Shown in pieces: positions 35,638-43,872 of a stretch of DNA of 64,000 nucleotides. Both the position numbers and the translations under genes were made by a program. Under the pieces are notes generated by a model. The model saw only the letters and a list, made by a program, of their open reading frames with translations. It was not told the origin of the DNA and made no database searches. This DNA comes from DASXTC01 sp036505635 (GTDB lineage: Bacteria; Acidobacteriota; Polarisedimenticolia; JACPZX01; DASXTC01): positions 26,519 to 90,518 of the forward strand of contig DASXTC010000082.1 of the NCBI GenBank assembly GCA_036505635.1, written 5' to 3'. Within the stretch, counting starts at the first letter, position 1; the number at the start of each line of letters is the position of its first letter.

Positions 35638-37013
35638 GAATCAGGCTCGCCTTGCCGATCGTCGTGCTTTTCATCCAGGCGGAGACAACCCTCCACGCCG
35701 GCCCGCCCCCCGCGCCCCCCTCCGTCGCCGTTCCCGTTGACCGCGCCGTAATGGCCGCCCGCGTCCGCGACGAGCTCCTCCACGCGTGGCGCGGGTACGA
35801 GCGGTACGCGTGGGGCCACGACGAGCTCAAACCCGTCAGCAGGACCCCACACGACTGGCACGGTGCGTCGCTCCTGATGACCCCCGTGGACGCCCTCGAC
35901 ACGCTGATCCTCATGGGGCTCGCCGGCGAGGCCGACCGGACGAAGGCTCTCATCGTCGAACGGCTCTCCTTCGACAAAGACATCTCGGTGAAGTGTTTCG
36001 AGATCACGATCCGGCTGCTGGGCGGGCTCCTCTCCGGCTACCAGATGACCGGCGACGCGCGGCTGCTCCGGCTGGCTTCGGACCTGGGGACGCGGCTCCT
36101 GCCCGCCTTCGAGTCCCCCACGGGGATGCCGTACATGTACGTCAACCTCAGGACGGGCGTGACGCGGGGCGCTCGGACGAATCCCGCGGAGATCGGGACG
36201 CTCGTCCTGGAGTTCGGCGCCCTGTCGCGGCTCACGGGAAACCCGATCTTCCACGACAAGGCCAGGAATGCCCTCGTCCAGCTCTACAAGCGCCGCTCGC
36301 GGATCGATCTCGTGGGTTCGGAGATCAACGTCGAGACGGGGCGGTGGGCGGACCGCGCCAGCCACGTGGGCGGCGGTATCGACTCGTACTACGAGTATCT
36401 CCTGAAGTGCTCGAGGCTCTTCGGCGACAAGGAGTGCGGGAGGATGTGGCGGACCAGCCGGCGCGCGATCAACAGGCGTCTGGCGGATGACTCGGGCGCG
36501 GGTCTCTGGTACGGGCAGGTCGACATGGTCACCGGCCAGCGTACGGCCACCGAGTTCGGGGCGTTGCACGCCTTCCTGCCGGCCGTCCTGGCTCTGGGTG
36601 GGGACCTGGGTCGGGCGCGGCGCCTCCAGGCATCGTGCTTCAGGATGTGGAGCCTCCACGGGATCGAGCCCGAGGTCATCGACTACCGGACGATGGAGGT
36701 CATCCACGGCGGCTACCCCCTGCGCCCGGAGATCATTGAGTCGGCTTACTACCTCCACCGGTACACGAAGGACCCGCTCTACCTGGAGATGGGTCGGACT
36801 TTCTTCGAGGCGCTCGCCACCCGCTGCCGGACCGACGCCGGCTACACGACCCTCGCGAACGTCGTCACCGGAGAGAAGGGGGACCTGATGCCCAGCTACT
36901 TCCTGGCCGAGACGCTCAAGTACCTCTACCTCCTGTTCGCCCCCGACGAGACCCTGGACCTGGACGACGTCGTCTTCAACACCGAGGCCCATCCCCTGCG
37001 TCGAGCGTGGTAA
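35634..37013 (+). CDS. Glycoside hydrolase family 47 (class I alpha-mannosidase-like), exported
   Basis: A 459-residue protein with a short N-terminal signal (residues 1-22) and an ATGA overlap with the preceding gene. Motifs of the GH47 (alpha/alpha)7 barrel are all present: VDALDTLILMGL, EFGALSRLTGN, RPEIIESAYYLHRYT, and the terminal VFNTEAHPL whose Thr binds the calcium at the barrel base. GH47 enzymes cleave alpha-1,2-mannose by inversion. They are best known from the eukaryotic secretory pathway (ER mannosidase I, EDEM), and bacterial members are fewer. Acidic residues expected in the pocket are visible (LVLEFGAL, PEIIES), so it may be active. It likely acts on mannose-containing glycans outside the cytoplasm. 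Confidence 0.9.
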   Translation: MRIRLALPIVVLFIQAETTLHAGPPPAPPSVAVPVDRAVMAARVRDELLHAWRGYERYAWGHDELKPVSRTPHDWHGASLLMTPVDALDTLILMGLAGEADRTKALIVERLSFDKDISVKCFEITIRLLGGLLSGYQMTGDARLLRLASDLGTRLLPAFESPTGMPYMYVNLRTGVTRGARTNPAEIGTLVLEFGALSRLTGNPIFHDKARNALVQLYKRRSRIDLVGSEINVETGRWADRASHVGGGIDSYYEYLLKCSRLFGDKECGRMWRTSRRAINRRLADDSGAGLWYGQVDMVTGQRTATEFGALHAFLPAVLALGGDLGRARRLQASCFRMWSLHGIEPEVIDYRTMEVIHGGYPLRPEIIESAYYLHRYTKDPLYLEMGRTFFEALATRCRTDAGYTTLANVVTGEKGDLMPSYFLAETLKYLYLLFAPDETLDLDDVVFNTEAHPLRRAW

Positions 37014-37037
37014 GCTGCCGCGTCACGCGGAGGCCCC

Positions 37038-38636
37038 ATGAGCCCATCTCGGAGAGACTTTCTGCGCACCTGCGGGGCGGGCGCCACGGCATGGGCCGCC
37101 GCCGGCCTCATACCGGGCGAGATCCTCGTCTCGCGCCTCGAGGCCGCTGAGTTGCCCCCCGACAAGCTGCGTGAGCTGGCCGCCTTCGCGCTCGAGCGGG
37201 CCCGCAAGGCCGGCGCCGGCTACGCCGACGTGAGGATCAACCGCTACCGCAGCCAGGTCGTCAGCCTCCGCTCGCAGCCGGACTTCGCCACCGGGAAGCT
37301 CAACCACGTGCCGGCCGTCTCCGACTCGGAGAGCTTCGGGTTCGGGATCCGCGTCCTGGCCGAGGGGGCCTGGGGCTTCGCGTCGTCGAACCGGGTGGAC
37401 CGCGACGAGATCGCGCGCGCGGCCGGCGAAGCGGTCGAGATCGCCCGGACGAACGCGGCCCTGCGCCTCTCCCCGGTGCGGCTCGCCCCGGTCAAGGCCT
37501 GCACCGACTCCTACCGGACGCCGATCGCGAAGGAACCCTTCGACGTGCCCGTGAGTGAAAAGCTCGACCTCCTGCGCGCCGTCAACGAGGAGGTCAAGAA
37601 GGTCGAAGGGGTCTTCTCCTCCGCGGCCACGATGGCACAGCGCGTCGAGCACCGCCTCTTCGCTTCGACCGAGGGGAGCGTCATCGAGCAGCACGTCTAC
37701 CAGATCGCGCCGGAGGTCACGGCCACGGCCGTCGAGCGCGGCCGCAAGTCCAAGTCGCGCACGTACCGCCCCCACGCCGTCACCGCCGGGTACGAGGCGG
37801 TCGAGCGGTCCGGGATGCCCGCGCAGGCGCGGCGCATCGGCGAGGAGGCCGTCAATCATCTCAAGGCTCCCTCCGTGGACCCGGGCCCGAAGGACCTGGT
37901 GCTGCTGCCGACCCACCTGGGGCTCACCATCCACGAGTCGATCGGACATTCGACCGAGCTGGACCGCGCGCTGGGCTGGGAGGCGAACTTCGCCGGCACC
38001 TCATTCCTCACCCCCGACAAGCTGGGCAAGTTCCGCGTCGGCTCGGAGATCATCAACTTCAACGGGGACCGCATCCGCGCGGAGAGCCTCTCCACCTGCG
38101 GATACGACGACGACGGAGTGAAGACCCGGCAGTTCCCGATCATCCAGAGGGGGATCTTCGTCGGATATCAGACGATCCGCGATCAGGCCCACCTGATCGG
38201 CCAGAGCGAGTCGATGGGATGTTGCCACGCCGATTCGTACGGCTCGGTCCCGTTCCAGCGGATGCCCAACGTCTGGCTCGCGCCGTCGCCGGACCCCGTC
38301 ACTCTCGAGAGCCTGATCGCCGGTGTGGACGACGGCGTGCTGATCGAAGGGCGCGGCTCCTACTCCATCGACCAGCAGCGGTACAACTTCCAGTTCGGCG
38401 GCGACGCCTTCTGGCAGATCAAGGGGGGCAAGGTCGGTCCGATGATCGCCGACGTGGCCTACCAGAGCCGCACGCCCGACTTCTGGCAGGCGTGCGACGG
38501 TCTGGGCGGCGAGGCGACCTGGGAGAACGTGGGACTGAACTCGGACGGCAAGGGGCAGCCGCAGCAGATCAATGCCATGAGCCACGGCTGCCCGCCGGCC
38601 CGCTTCCGGAAGATCAACGTGCTGAGGACGGAGTAG
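37038..38636 (+). CDS. tldD: TldD-family metalloprotease with Tat-type signal
   Basis: A 532-residue protein. The zinc motif HExxxH is present (H299, E300, H304 in HESIGHS), as in TldD, with the downstream GSYSIDQQRYNFQFG block and a Cys-containing C-terminus. TldD pairs with TldE to cleave unfolded peptides and mature peptides such as microcin B17 and CcdA. Unlike E. coli TldD, this one begins with SRRDFLR followed by a hydrophobic Ala-rich stretch, a twin-arginine export signal. GGAGG lies just before ATG 37038. The next gene, tldE, follows after 3 nt and has no signal of its own, so it might be exported bound to TldD or work separately. Confidence 0.94.
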   Translation: MSPSRRDFLRTCGAGATAWAAAGLIPGEILVSRLEAAELPPDKLRELAAFALERARKAGAGYADVRINRYRSQVVSLRSQPDFATGKLNHVPAVSDSESFGFGIRVLAEGAWGFASSNRVDRDEIARAAGEAVEIARTNAALRLSPVRLAPVKACTDSYRTPIAKEPFDVPVSEKLDLLRAVNEEVKKVEGVFSSAATMAQRVEHRLFASTEGSVIEQHVYQIAPEVTATAVERGRKSKSRTYRPHAVTAGYEAVERSGMPAQARRIGEEAVNHLKAPSVDPGPKDLVLLPTHLGLTIHESIGHSTELDRALGWEANFAGTSFLTPDKLGKFRVGSEIINFNGDRIRAESLSTCGYDDDGVKTRQFPIIQRGIFVGYQTIRDQAHLIGQSESMGCCHADSYGSVPFQRMPNVWLAPSPDPVTLESLIAGVDDGVLIEGRGSYSIDQQRYNFQFGGDAFWQIKGGKVGPMIADVAYQSRTPDFWQACDGLGGEATWENVGLNSDGKGQPQQINAMSHGCPPARFRKINVLRTE

Positions 38637-38639
38637 ACC

Positions 38640-40007
38640 GTGAGCTGGACGCCGGAGGAAGCCAGGACTCTCGCAGGGATGATCTTCTCCCTCTCGAAGG
38701 CGGACGAGTGTGAGGCGGCGTTCGATGTGAGCGGGACCGCCCATACGCGCTTCGCCGCGAGCGAGGTGACGACCTCGGGCACCGCGCGCGACCAGTCGAT
38801 CTCCATCACGAGCCGGGGCAAGGGAAGGAGCGGCACCGTGAGGCTCAACGAAACCGACGCCGACGCGCTCAAGCGGGCGGTGGCGCGGAGCGAGGAGCTG
38901 ATGGCCGTCGCTCCCGTCGACCCGGAGTTCGTCGAAGGGCTGGGACCTCAGCGGTATCCCGTCATCGAGGCGTTCCACAAGACGACGGCGGAGGCGGGAG
39001 CCGTCGATCGTCGCGCCAGCGTGCGCGCGGCGCTGGAGGCGGCGCGTTCGAGGAAGCTCGACGCCTCGGGGTTCCTCGAGATCGAAGCGCGCTGGTCGGC
39101 GATCGCCAACAAGCGCGGCATCTTCGGCTTCCACCGCTCGACGCAGGCCTCCTGCTCCACGACGATGCGCACTCAGGACGGGACCGGGTCGGGATGGGCC
39201 GGAATGGGATCGCCGCGCCTCGAGGAGATCAACGCCGGTGAGCTGGCGGCGCGCGCCGCCCGGAAGGCCGAGACCTCGGCGAAACCGCGTGATCTCGCGC
39301 CGGGGCGGTACACGGTGATCCTCGAGCCGCCGGCGGTGGCGGATCTCATGGGCAACCTCGGCTTCGCCCTGTCGGCCCGCGCGGCCGATGAGGGGCGGGG
39401 CTTCTTCTCGAAGCCGGGAGGGGGCAACCGCATCGGCGAGAAGCTCTTCGCCGACTCGGTGACCCTCTCGTCGGACCCGCTCGATCCCCGCATCCCGGGC
39501 CGGCCCTGGGCCGCCGCTGGGGGCGGAGGGGGGGGCGGCTTCGGAGGGCTCGGCTCGGGCGGCGGCATGTTCGGGCTGCCCGCGCGCCGCGCCGTCTGGA
39601 TCGAGAACGGCGTGGTGAAGAACCTCTCGGTGGATCGTTACTGGGCCGCCAAGACGGGTCGCGATCCGGTCCCCTTCTCGGGAAGCCTGGTGATGGCTGG
39701 GGGCGCTGGGGGTGTGGATGACCTGGTCGCCGGGGCCGAACGCGCGCTGCTGGTGACCCGCTTCTGGTACATCCGTTCGGTGAACCCGCAGACGCTGCAG
39801 CTCACCGGTCTGACCCGCGACGGCGTGTGGCTCATCGAGAACGGCAAGGTCGCCGGCCCGGTGAACAACTTCCGCTTCAACGACAGCCCGGCCAACCTGC
39901 TCAAGAACGTCGAGGCGATGAGCGCCGCCGTCTCGACGGGCAGCATGGTCGTTCCGGCGATCCGCGCGCGCGACTTCAACTTCTCCTCGAAGAGCGACGC
40001 CATCTGA
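38640..40007 (+). CDS. tldE: TldE/PmbA-family subunit
   Basis: A 455-residue protein starting at GTG 38640, with GGAG in the end of tldD as its ribosome site. It has the PmbA/TldE layout: an N-terminal strand-rich domain, then the C-terminal metalloprotease-like domain lacking the zinc motif. Segments such as TVILEPPAVADLMGNL and LTGLTRDGVWLIENGKV fit the family. A Gly-rich insert occurs around residues 295-315 (GGGGGGGFGGLG). TldE is the non-catalytic partner that shapes the substrate channel of TldD. Coupling to tldD is shown by the 3-nt spacing. No RiPP precursor gene is visible next to the pair. Confidence 0.93.
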   Translation: MSWTPEEARTLAGMIFSLSKADECEAAFDVSGTAHTRFAASEVTTSGTARDQSISITSRGKGRSGTVRLNETDADALKRAVARSEELMAVAPVDPEFVEGLGPQRYPVIEAFHKTTAEAGAVDRRASVRAALEAARSRKLDASGFLEIEARWSAIANKRGIFGFHRSTQASCSTTMRTQDGTGSGWAGMGSPRLEEINAGELAARAARKAETSAKPRDLAPGRYTVILEPPAVADLMGNLGFALSARAADEGRGFFSKPGGGNRIGEKLFADSVTLSSDPLDPRIPGRPWAAAGGGGGGGFGGLGSGGGMFGLPARRAVWIENGVVKNLSVDRYWAAKTGRDPVPFSGSLVMAGGAGGVDDLVAGAERALLVTRFWYIRSVNPQTLQLTGLTRDGVWLIENGKVAGPVNNFRFNDSPANLLKNVEAMSAAVSTGSMVVPAIRARDFNFSSKSDAI

Positions 40008-40051
40008 CCTGGGGCGGACCACCGTCCCCGCCGGCTCCGCATGGCACTCCC

Positions 40052-41827
40052 CTACCCAGGAGTGTGTCCGAGTAATGACTTGGGCCGCGCGCACGGGGCC
40101 GTCTCCTTCGTCAGCGCTCCTCGACGATGTCTCGCATCGACTTCGTCGCGCTTCCTCGGATCCAACCCCGCGGCGCTCGCTACGCGACCCGAGCCATTAC
40201 TCGGACGCACTCCCAGGGACCGGGAGGGGAGCGAGCCGGCAGCGTGCAGGACGTAGAAGAAGGGCTCCTCCCCTTCCCCGACGGGCCCCGCGCTGAATCG
40301 ATCCCTCATGGCCTGCGTGAACTCCTCCAGGTCGATGTCCTTCATGAGACGGGTGGTCGGGACCTTCCCTTCCAGGGCCCAGCGATCCATCAGACAGCGA
40401 CCGCCGCCTGACTCCACGGCGCGGACCTGGGCGCCGAGGTACTCGATCAACGCGGGCGTGAAGGTGGCGGGCGTGCTTTGTCTGGCGGCTTCGCGAGCCG
40501 GTTTGACGTCGATCGCAAGGACGGTCAGGGGTCTGCTGCCCATGTAGATCCGGTACAGGGTCGAGTTGCCGGTGTTGGCCGCCCAGATCAGGTCCCCATC
40601 GCGAGCCACCCGTGGCAGGGTCCGCGCCGCCTCCCACACGAGGTTAGGTCTCAGGCTCAGCCGGTGGTGCACGACCACCGAACCGAGCAGGAGGAGGAGG
40701 CCCGCGATGAAGCAGGCGGTGCTCATGAGCCTCAAGGCGACCGGCGTGTGCCCCAATGTGGCGGGGGTCGTGATGAGCGCCAGAACCAGGCAGACGGGTA
40801 CGAGCACCATGCCCCAGTACTCCGCCTCCCGTGCGTCCCACCAGACGGAGAAACAGGCCAGCGCGGCGATCCAGGCAAGAGCGGCGGCGACCAGTGAAGC
40901 GTGCCGTAGTCCGCCACGCGCCCAGGCCGTCACCGCAGCCACGGTGCCCAGCGCCATCGCACCGAGAAAAAGCAACGGGCGCGCCCAGCCCATCCCGGGA
41001 CCGCGCGCTACCAGGGAATTGAGCAGGTTGCCCAGCGCCGTACGCAGCGTGAAGATCGAGAGCGTCCCCTTGCCCCAGTAGCCAGCCTGGGCGTGCGTCG
41101 TCAGCCATCTCCAGAAGGAGACAGGATCCCTGTAACCGATGCCGGCCCCGACGGCGATGTAGATCAATCCCACGGCTCCCACGGGCAGAACGAGCGTCAG
41201 GATCAGCTTCCGGATGAGGCCGGCTCTTTCCACTCGATGCCTCGCCACCTCGTGGACCAGGATCGCCAGGCCGAAGAAGATCGCGGTCTGGTGGAAGAGC
41301 ATGCCGGCCGCGTATCCCAGGGCGGTGAGGAGGCGGCCGCGACCCCCCTGCTCGGTCCGGACCAGGCCCAAGGACGCCACGCAGAGACACAAGACGGTGA
41401 TGCCGTAGACCTCGATCTGGGAGCTGGTGGCGCAGAAAAACGCGCTCAATCCGGGTATCAGGGTGAACAGGCAGGCATGTGGCGCATCGGCGCCGAGCCG
41501 CAGCATCAGCACGCACAGCGACGTCATCGCAAGCGAGGTGATGACGACGTTGACCCACTGCAGATACCGCAGCCGCGCGTCGACTCCATCCATGAAGGGA
41601 CCGAACGGAGCGAGCATCGCTCTCATGAGCGGGTTGTACATCAGGTGGTGTGGATGGAAGAACTGCTCCGAGGGCGCGAGGATGTCATGCGCGTACCAGA
41701 CGGAGTCCCCGGTGAGGTGATTCGTGATCGAGGCGGAGTACGTGAGGGCGAGCGCGACGAAGAGCGCCGCCGGAATCACGGCCAGCGTGCGACCGCCGAG
41801 GGGTTTCTCCAGCAGGGGCGCTCTCAC
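40052..41827 (-). CDS. Polytopic membrane protein, GT-C/PMT-like, with repeat-derived C-terminus
   Basis: A 591-residue integral membrane protein with roughly ten hydrophobic helices. I chose GTG 41827 because GGAGGTGAT precedes it directly; the frame is open further upstream, but that part is antisense to the M28 gene start. The first periplasmic loop contains HLTGDSVWYAHDILAP and HPHHLMYNP, like dolichyl-phosphate-mannose-dependent transferase families. The extracytoplasmic C-terminal part (~480-535) looks globular. The last ~55 residues are Arg/Ala-rich and are encoded by the inverted-repeat element at 40055-40218, so the natural C-terminus was probably replaced. The role in glycan or lipid sugar transfer is inferred only from topology. 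Confidence 0.75.
   Translation of the reverse strand: MRAPLLEKPLGGRTLAVIPAALFVALALTYSASITNHLTGDSVWYAHDILAPSEQFFHPHHLMYNPLMRAMLAPFGPFMDGVDARLRYLQWVNVVITSLAMTSLCVLMLRLGADAPHACLFTLIPGLSAFFCATSSQIEVYGITVLCLCVASLGLVRTEQGGRGRLLTALGYAAGMLFHQTAIFFGLAILVHEVARHRVERAGLIRKLILTLVLPVGAVGLIYIAVGAGIGYRDPVSFWRWLTTHAQAGYWGKGTLSIFTLRTALGNLLNSLVARGPGMGWARPLLFLGAMALGTVAAVTAWARGGLRHASLVAAALAWIAALACFSVWWDAREAEYWGMVLVPVCLVLALITTPATLGHTPVALRLMSTACFIAGLLLLLGSVVVHHRLSLRPNLVWEAARTLPRVARDGDLIWAANTGNSTLYRIYMGSRPLTVLAIDVKPAREAARQSTPATFTPALIEYLGAQVRAVESGGGRCLMDRWALEGKVPTTRLMKDIDLEEFTQAMRDRFSAGPVGEGEEPFFYVLHAAGSLPSRSLGVRPSNGSGRVASAAGLDPRKRDEVDARHRRGALTKETAPCARPKSLLGHTPG
40055..40218. repeat. 164-bp element with ~25-bp terminal inverted repeats (MITE-like)
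   Basis: The left end (40055-40080) contains GTGTCCGAGTAATGACT and the right end (40192-40218) its inverse AGCCATTACTCGGACGC. Over ~25 nt the ends pair with only two substitutions and one 1-nt gap. The interior is GC-rich with short internal repeats (GACGAAG, CGAGGA) and no coding capacity of its own. It forms the last ~55 codons and stop region of the membrane protein gene on the minus strand. No clear target duplication is seen and no other copy in this window. Confidence 0.65.
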
Positions 41828-41900
41828 ATCACCTCCGGGCCCGCGCTGATAGAATACCCCACGCGGTGGATCCGACCGCCCCGTCCAGCGGAGGTGTCCC

Positions 41901-43253
41901 GTGTCCCGATGGTCGTCGTCGTGCGCGCTTCTCGTCGCCGTCTGCCCGCTGATGCCGGCCGCCGCGGCCGAGGTCGATCCAGATCCAGAGGTGGCCCGCG
42001 TCGTCGCCGCCGTCGATGACCAGCGGCTCATGGCCACCGTGACGCGCCTCGCCGCCTTCGGCACGCGCAACCTCTACTCCGGGACGGGCTCGGCCACGCG
42101 CGGCACCGGCGCCGCGCGCGCCTGGATCGCCGACGAGCTTCGCAAGGCGTCCCCGCGGATGCAGGTCCTCCTGGATCGGCACCGTCTCGCGGCCCAGGGG
42201 GGCCGGCTGGCCACGGAGGTCGACCTGGTCAACGTCGTCGGCGTCCTTCCCGGCCGCAGCGCTCGCCGGATCATCGTGTCCGGGCACTACGACAGCGTCG
42301 CGAAGGGTCCCGACGGCCAGATCCACTGGGACCAGGGGGATCTCCCGGCGCCGGGAGCCAATGACGACGGCTCCGGCACAGCCGCCGTCCTGGAGATGGC
42401 GCGCCTGCTCGGATCCGAGTCGTTGGAGGCGACCGTCGTCTTCGTGGCCTTCGACGGCGAGGAGGAGGGGCTCGTCGGTTCGTCGTTGTACGCCGAGCGG
42501 GCCGCGCGGCAGCATGAGCCGATCTTCGCCGTGCTGAACAACGACATCATCGGCAGCGAGGAGGGGGGCTCGGGGCGCGTCGGCAACACGACGGTGAACG
42601 TCTATTCCAACGGCCCGAACGACTCGATCTCGAGGGAGCTGGCACTCTACGTGGAATGGATCGGCGAGAGGTTCGTGCCGGTCATGGACGTGAGGCCGAT
42701 CTTCCGCTACGACCGTTTCGGGCGGGGCGGCGACCACACGCCATTCGATCAGAAAGGGTTCGCGGCCATCCGGTTCACCGTCTCCGAGGAGAACTACGAG
42801 CGCCAGCATGATCTGCGCGACTCGCCCGACGGCGTCTCGGCGCGGTATCTCGGACGCGTGGCGAGGGTGAATGCCGCGGCGCTGACCTCGCTGGCCCTCG
42901 CGCCGCCGACTCCCGTGGTGACCGACGACAAGGGCCGCCCCCTGCTCGACCGGGGTGAATCGGGGTACGACGCCCGGTTGAGGTGGGAGCTGCCCGAGGC
43001 CCCGCCCGACCTGGCCGGCTTCGAGATCCTCATGAGGGACACGACATCCTCCCGCTGGGAGAAGACCTGGCTTCTTCCGGCCGGGGCCCGCGAGAAGACC
43101 TTGCCCGGCGTGCTCATCGACACGGTCACATTGGGGGTGCGCTCCGTCGATCGGGACGGCAACCGGAGCCTCGCGGGCGTCTATTCCTATCCACCGCGGG
43201 AGATGAAGGAGTACCAGATCCGTCCACAGGCTCCCGTGGGGTCAGGGCGGTGA
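41901..43253 (+). CDS. Exported M28-family zinc aminopeptidase
   Basis: A 450-residue protein starting at GTG 41901 (GGAGGTG upstream), with a signal peptide ending near AAAAE. All five dinuclear-zinc ligands of M28 are seen: H129 (SGHYDS), D155 (GANDDGSG), the GEEEG glutamates (E187-E189, general base and ligand), D215 (NNDIIG) and H303 (RQHDLRDS). M28 enzymes remove N-terminal residues from peptides in the periplasm or outside. A C-terminal Fn3-like domain (~345-440) may help binding. It diverges from the membrane transferase gene, and its last 12 nt overlap the end of the convergent selenoprotein-candidate gene. Confidence 0.93.
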   Translation: MSRWSSSCALLVAVCPLMPAAAAEVDPDPEVARVVAAVDDQRLMATVTRLAAFGTRNLYSGTGSATRGTGAARAWIADELRKASPRMQVLLDRHRLAAQGGRLATEVDLVNVVGVLPGRSARRIIVSGHYDSVAKGPDGQIHWDQGDLPAPGANDDGSGTAAVLEMARLLGSESLEATVVFVAFDGEEEGLVGSSLYAERAARQHEPIFAVLNNDIIGSEEGGSGRVGNTTVNVYSNGPNDSISRELALYVEWIGERFVPVMDVRPIFRYDRFGRGGDHTPFDQKGFAAIRFTVSEENYERQHDLRDSPDGVSARYLGRVARVNAAALTSLALAPPTPVVTDDKGRPLLDRGESGYDARLRWELPEAPPDLAGFEILMRDTTSSRWEKTWLLPAGAREKTLPGVLIDTVTLGVRSVDRDGNRSLAGVYSYPPREMKEYQIRPQAPVGSGR

Positions 43254-43859
43254 GGACGAGAGCGTCGAACGCACCTGATCGATGACCTCCACCACCGGTC
43301 CTCCGTAGTAGGACGGTCGCGAGAGCGGGTTCCAGGTCCCCCCCGCGGGAAACACCGCGACGAAATCCCACACCACCGTGTCGGGTGGGATTGACTCCGA
43401 TTGCGAGAGCAGGCTGGGATTCTCGATGGCGGAGCGGACCATGTACTTCGAGAGCGAGCGGGTCTCGTCCCAGAACTGAGCGGCTCGCCTGTCCGTGACG
43501 CGAGATAGCACGGAGGAGGTCGGGGGGTAGAGGTCCGACCACAGCACGGGCTCCCAGACGATCAGGACGCTGATTCGATCATCCTGAACATCCTCCAGCA
43601 TGTCCTGGAGTGCGGAGGCCCCCCGCACGCAAACGAGTCATGTGGGAGAGAGCATGACCAGGACACGCTTCTTCGACGCCCCCTCATCGAAGATCCGCTC
43701 GAAGGGCCCCAGGTCATCCTCGGAAAGAGTTATGAGGGGAGGCTGACCCCGGGGCGTCCCTCGCGGCGCGTACTTCACGTACGCGATGGCGGCGGCGCCT
43801 CCCGTCAGAGCCAGCGCCCCGATCAGGAGGAGCGCGCGCCTGGTTCGCTTGCCTGACAT
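43242..43859 (-). CDS. Candidate selenoprotein: membrane-anchored thioredoxin-like, UxxC motif with in-frame TGA
   Basis: A single frame of 205 residues is interrupted only by TGA at 43640-43638 (codon 74). ATG 43859 has an AGGAG site 7 nt upstream. Residues 9-28 form a signal anchor. Residues 60-72 form a hydrophobic strand (KKRVLVMLSPT) ending at the TGA, and the next codons give L-V-C. Reading TGA as selenocysteine yields U74-L-V-C77, exactly the thioredoxin active site position after a beta-strand. The remaining 128 residues continue with normal codon use and a thioredoxin-like pattern (ISVLIVWEPVL, VVWDFVAVFP). A hairpin suited to a SECIS lies just downstream of the TGA. A nonsense-mutated gene is the alternative. 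It starts 13 nt after the SDR gene stop. Confidence 0.78.
43610..43628 (-). promoter_or_regulatory. Putative bacterial SECIS hairpin
   Basis: In the mRNA, GUGCGG pairs perfectly with CCGCAC around the loop GGGGCCU. The stem starts 9 nt after the UGA and the loop 15 nt after it. A short stem shortly downstream of UGA with G at the start of the loop is the general layout that SelB recognises in bacteria. Sequence context alone cannot prove function. Confidence 0.6.
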
Positions 43860-43872
43860 CGTGAGCTCCTGC

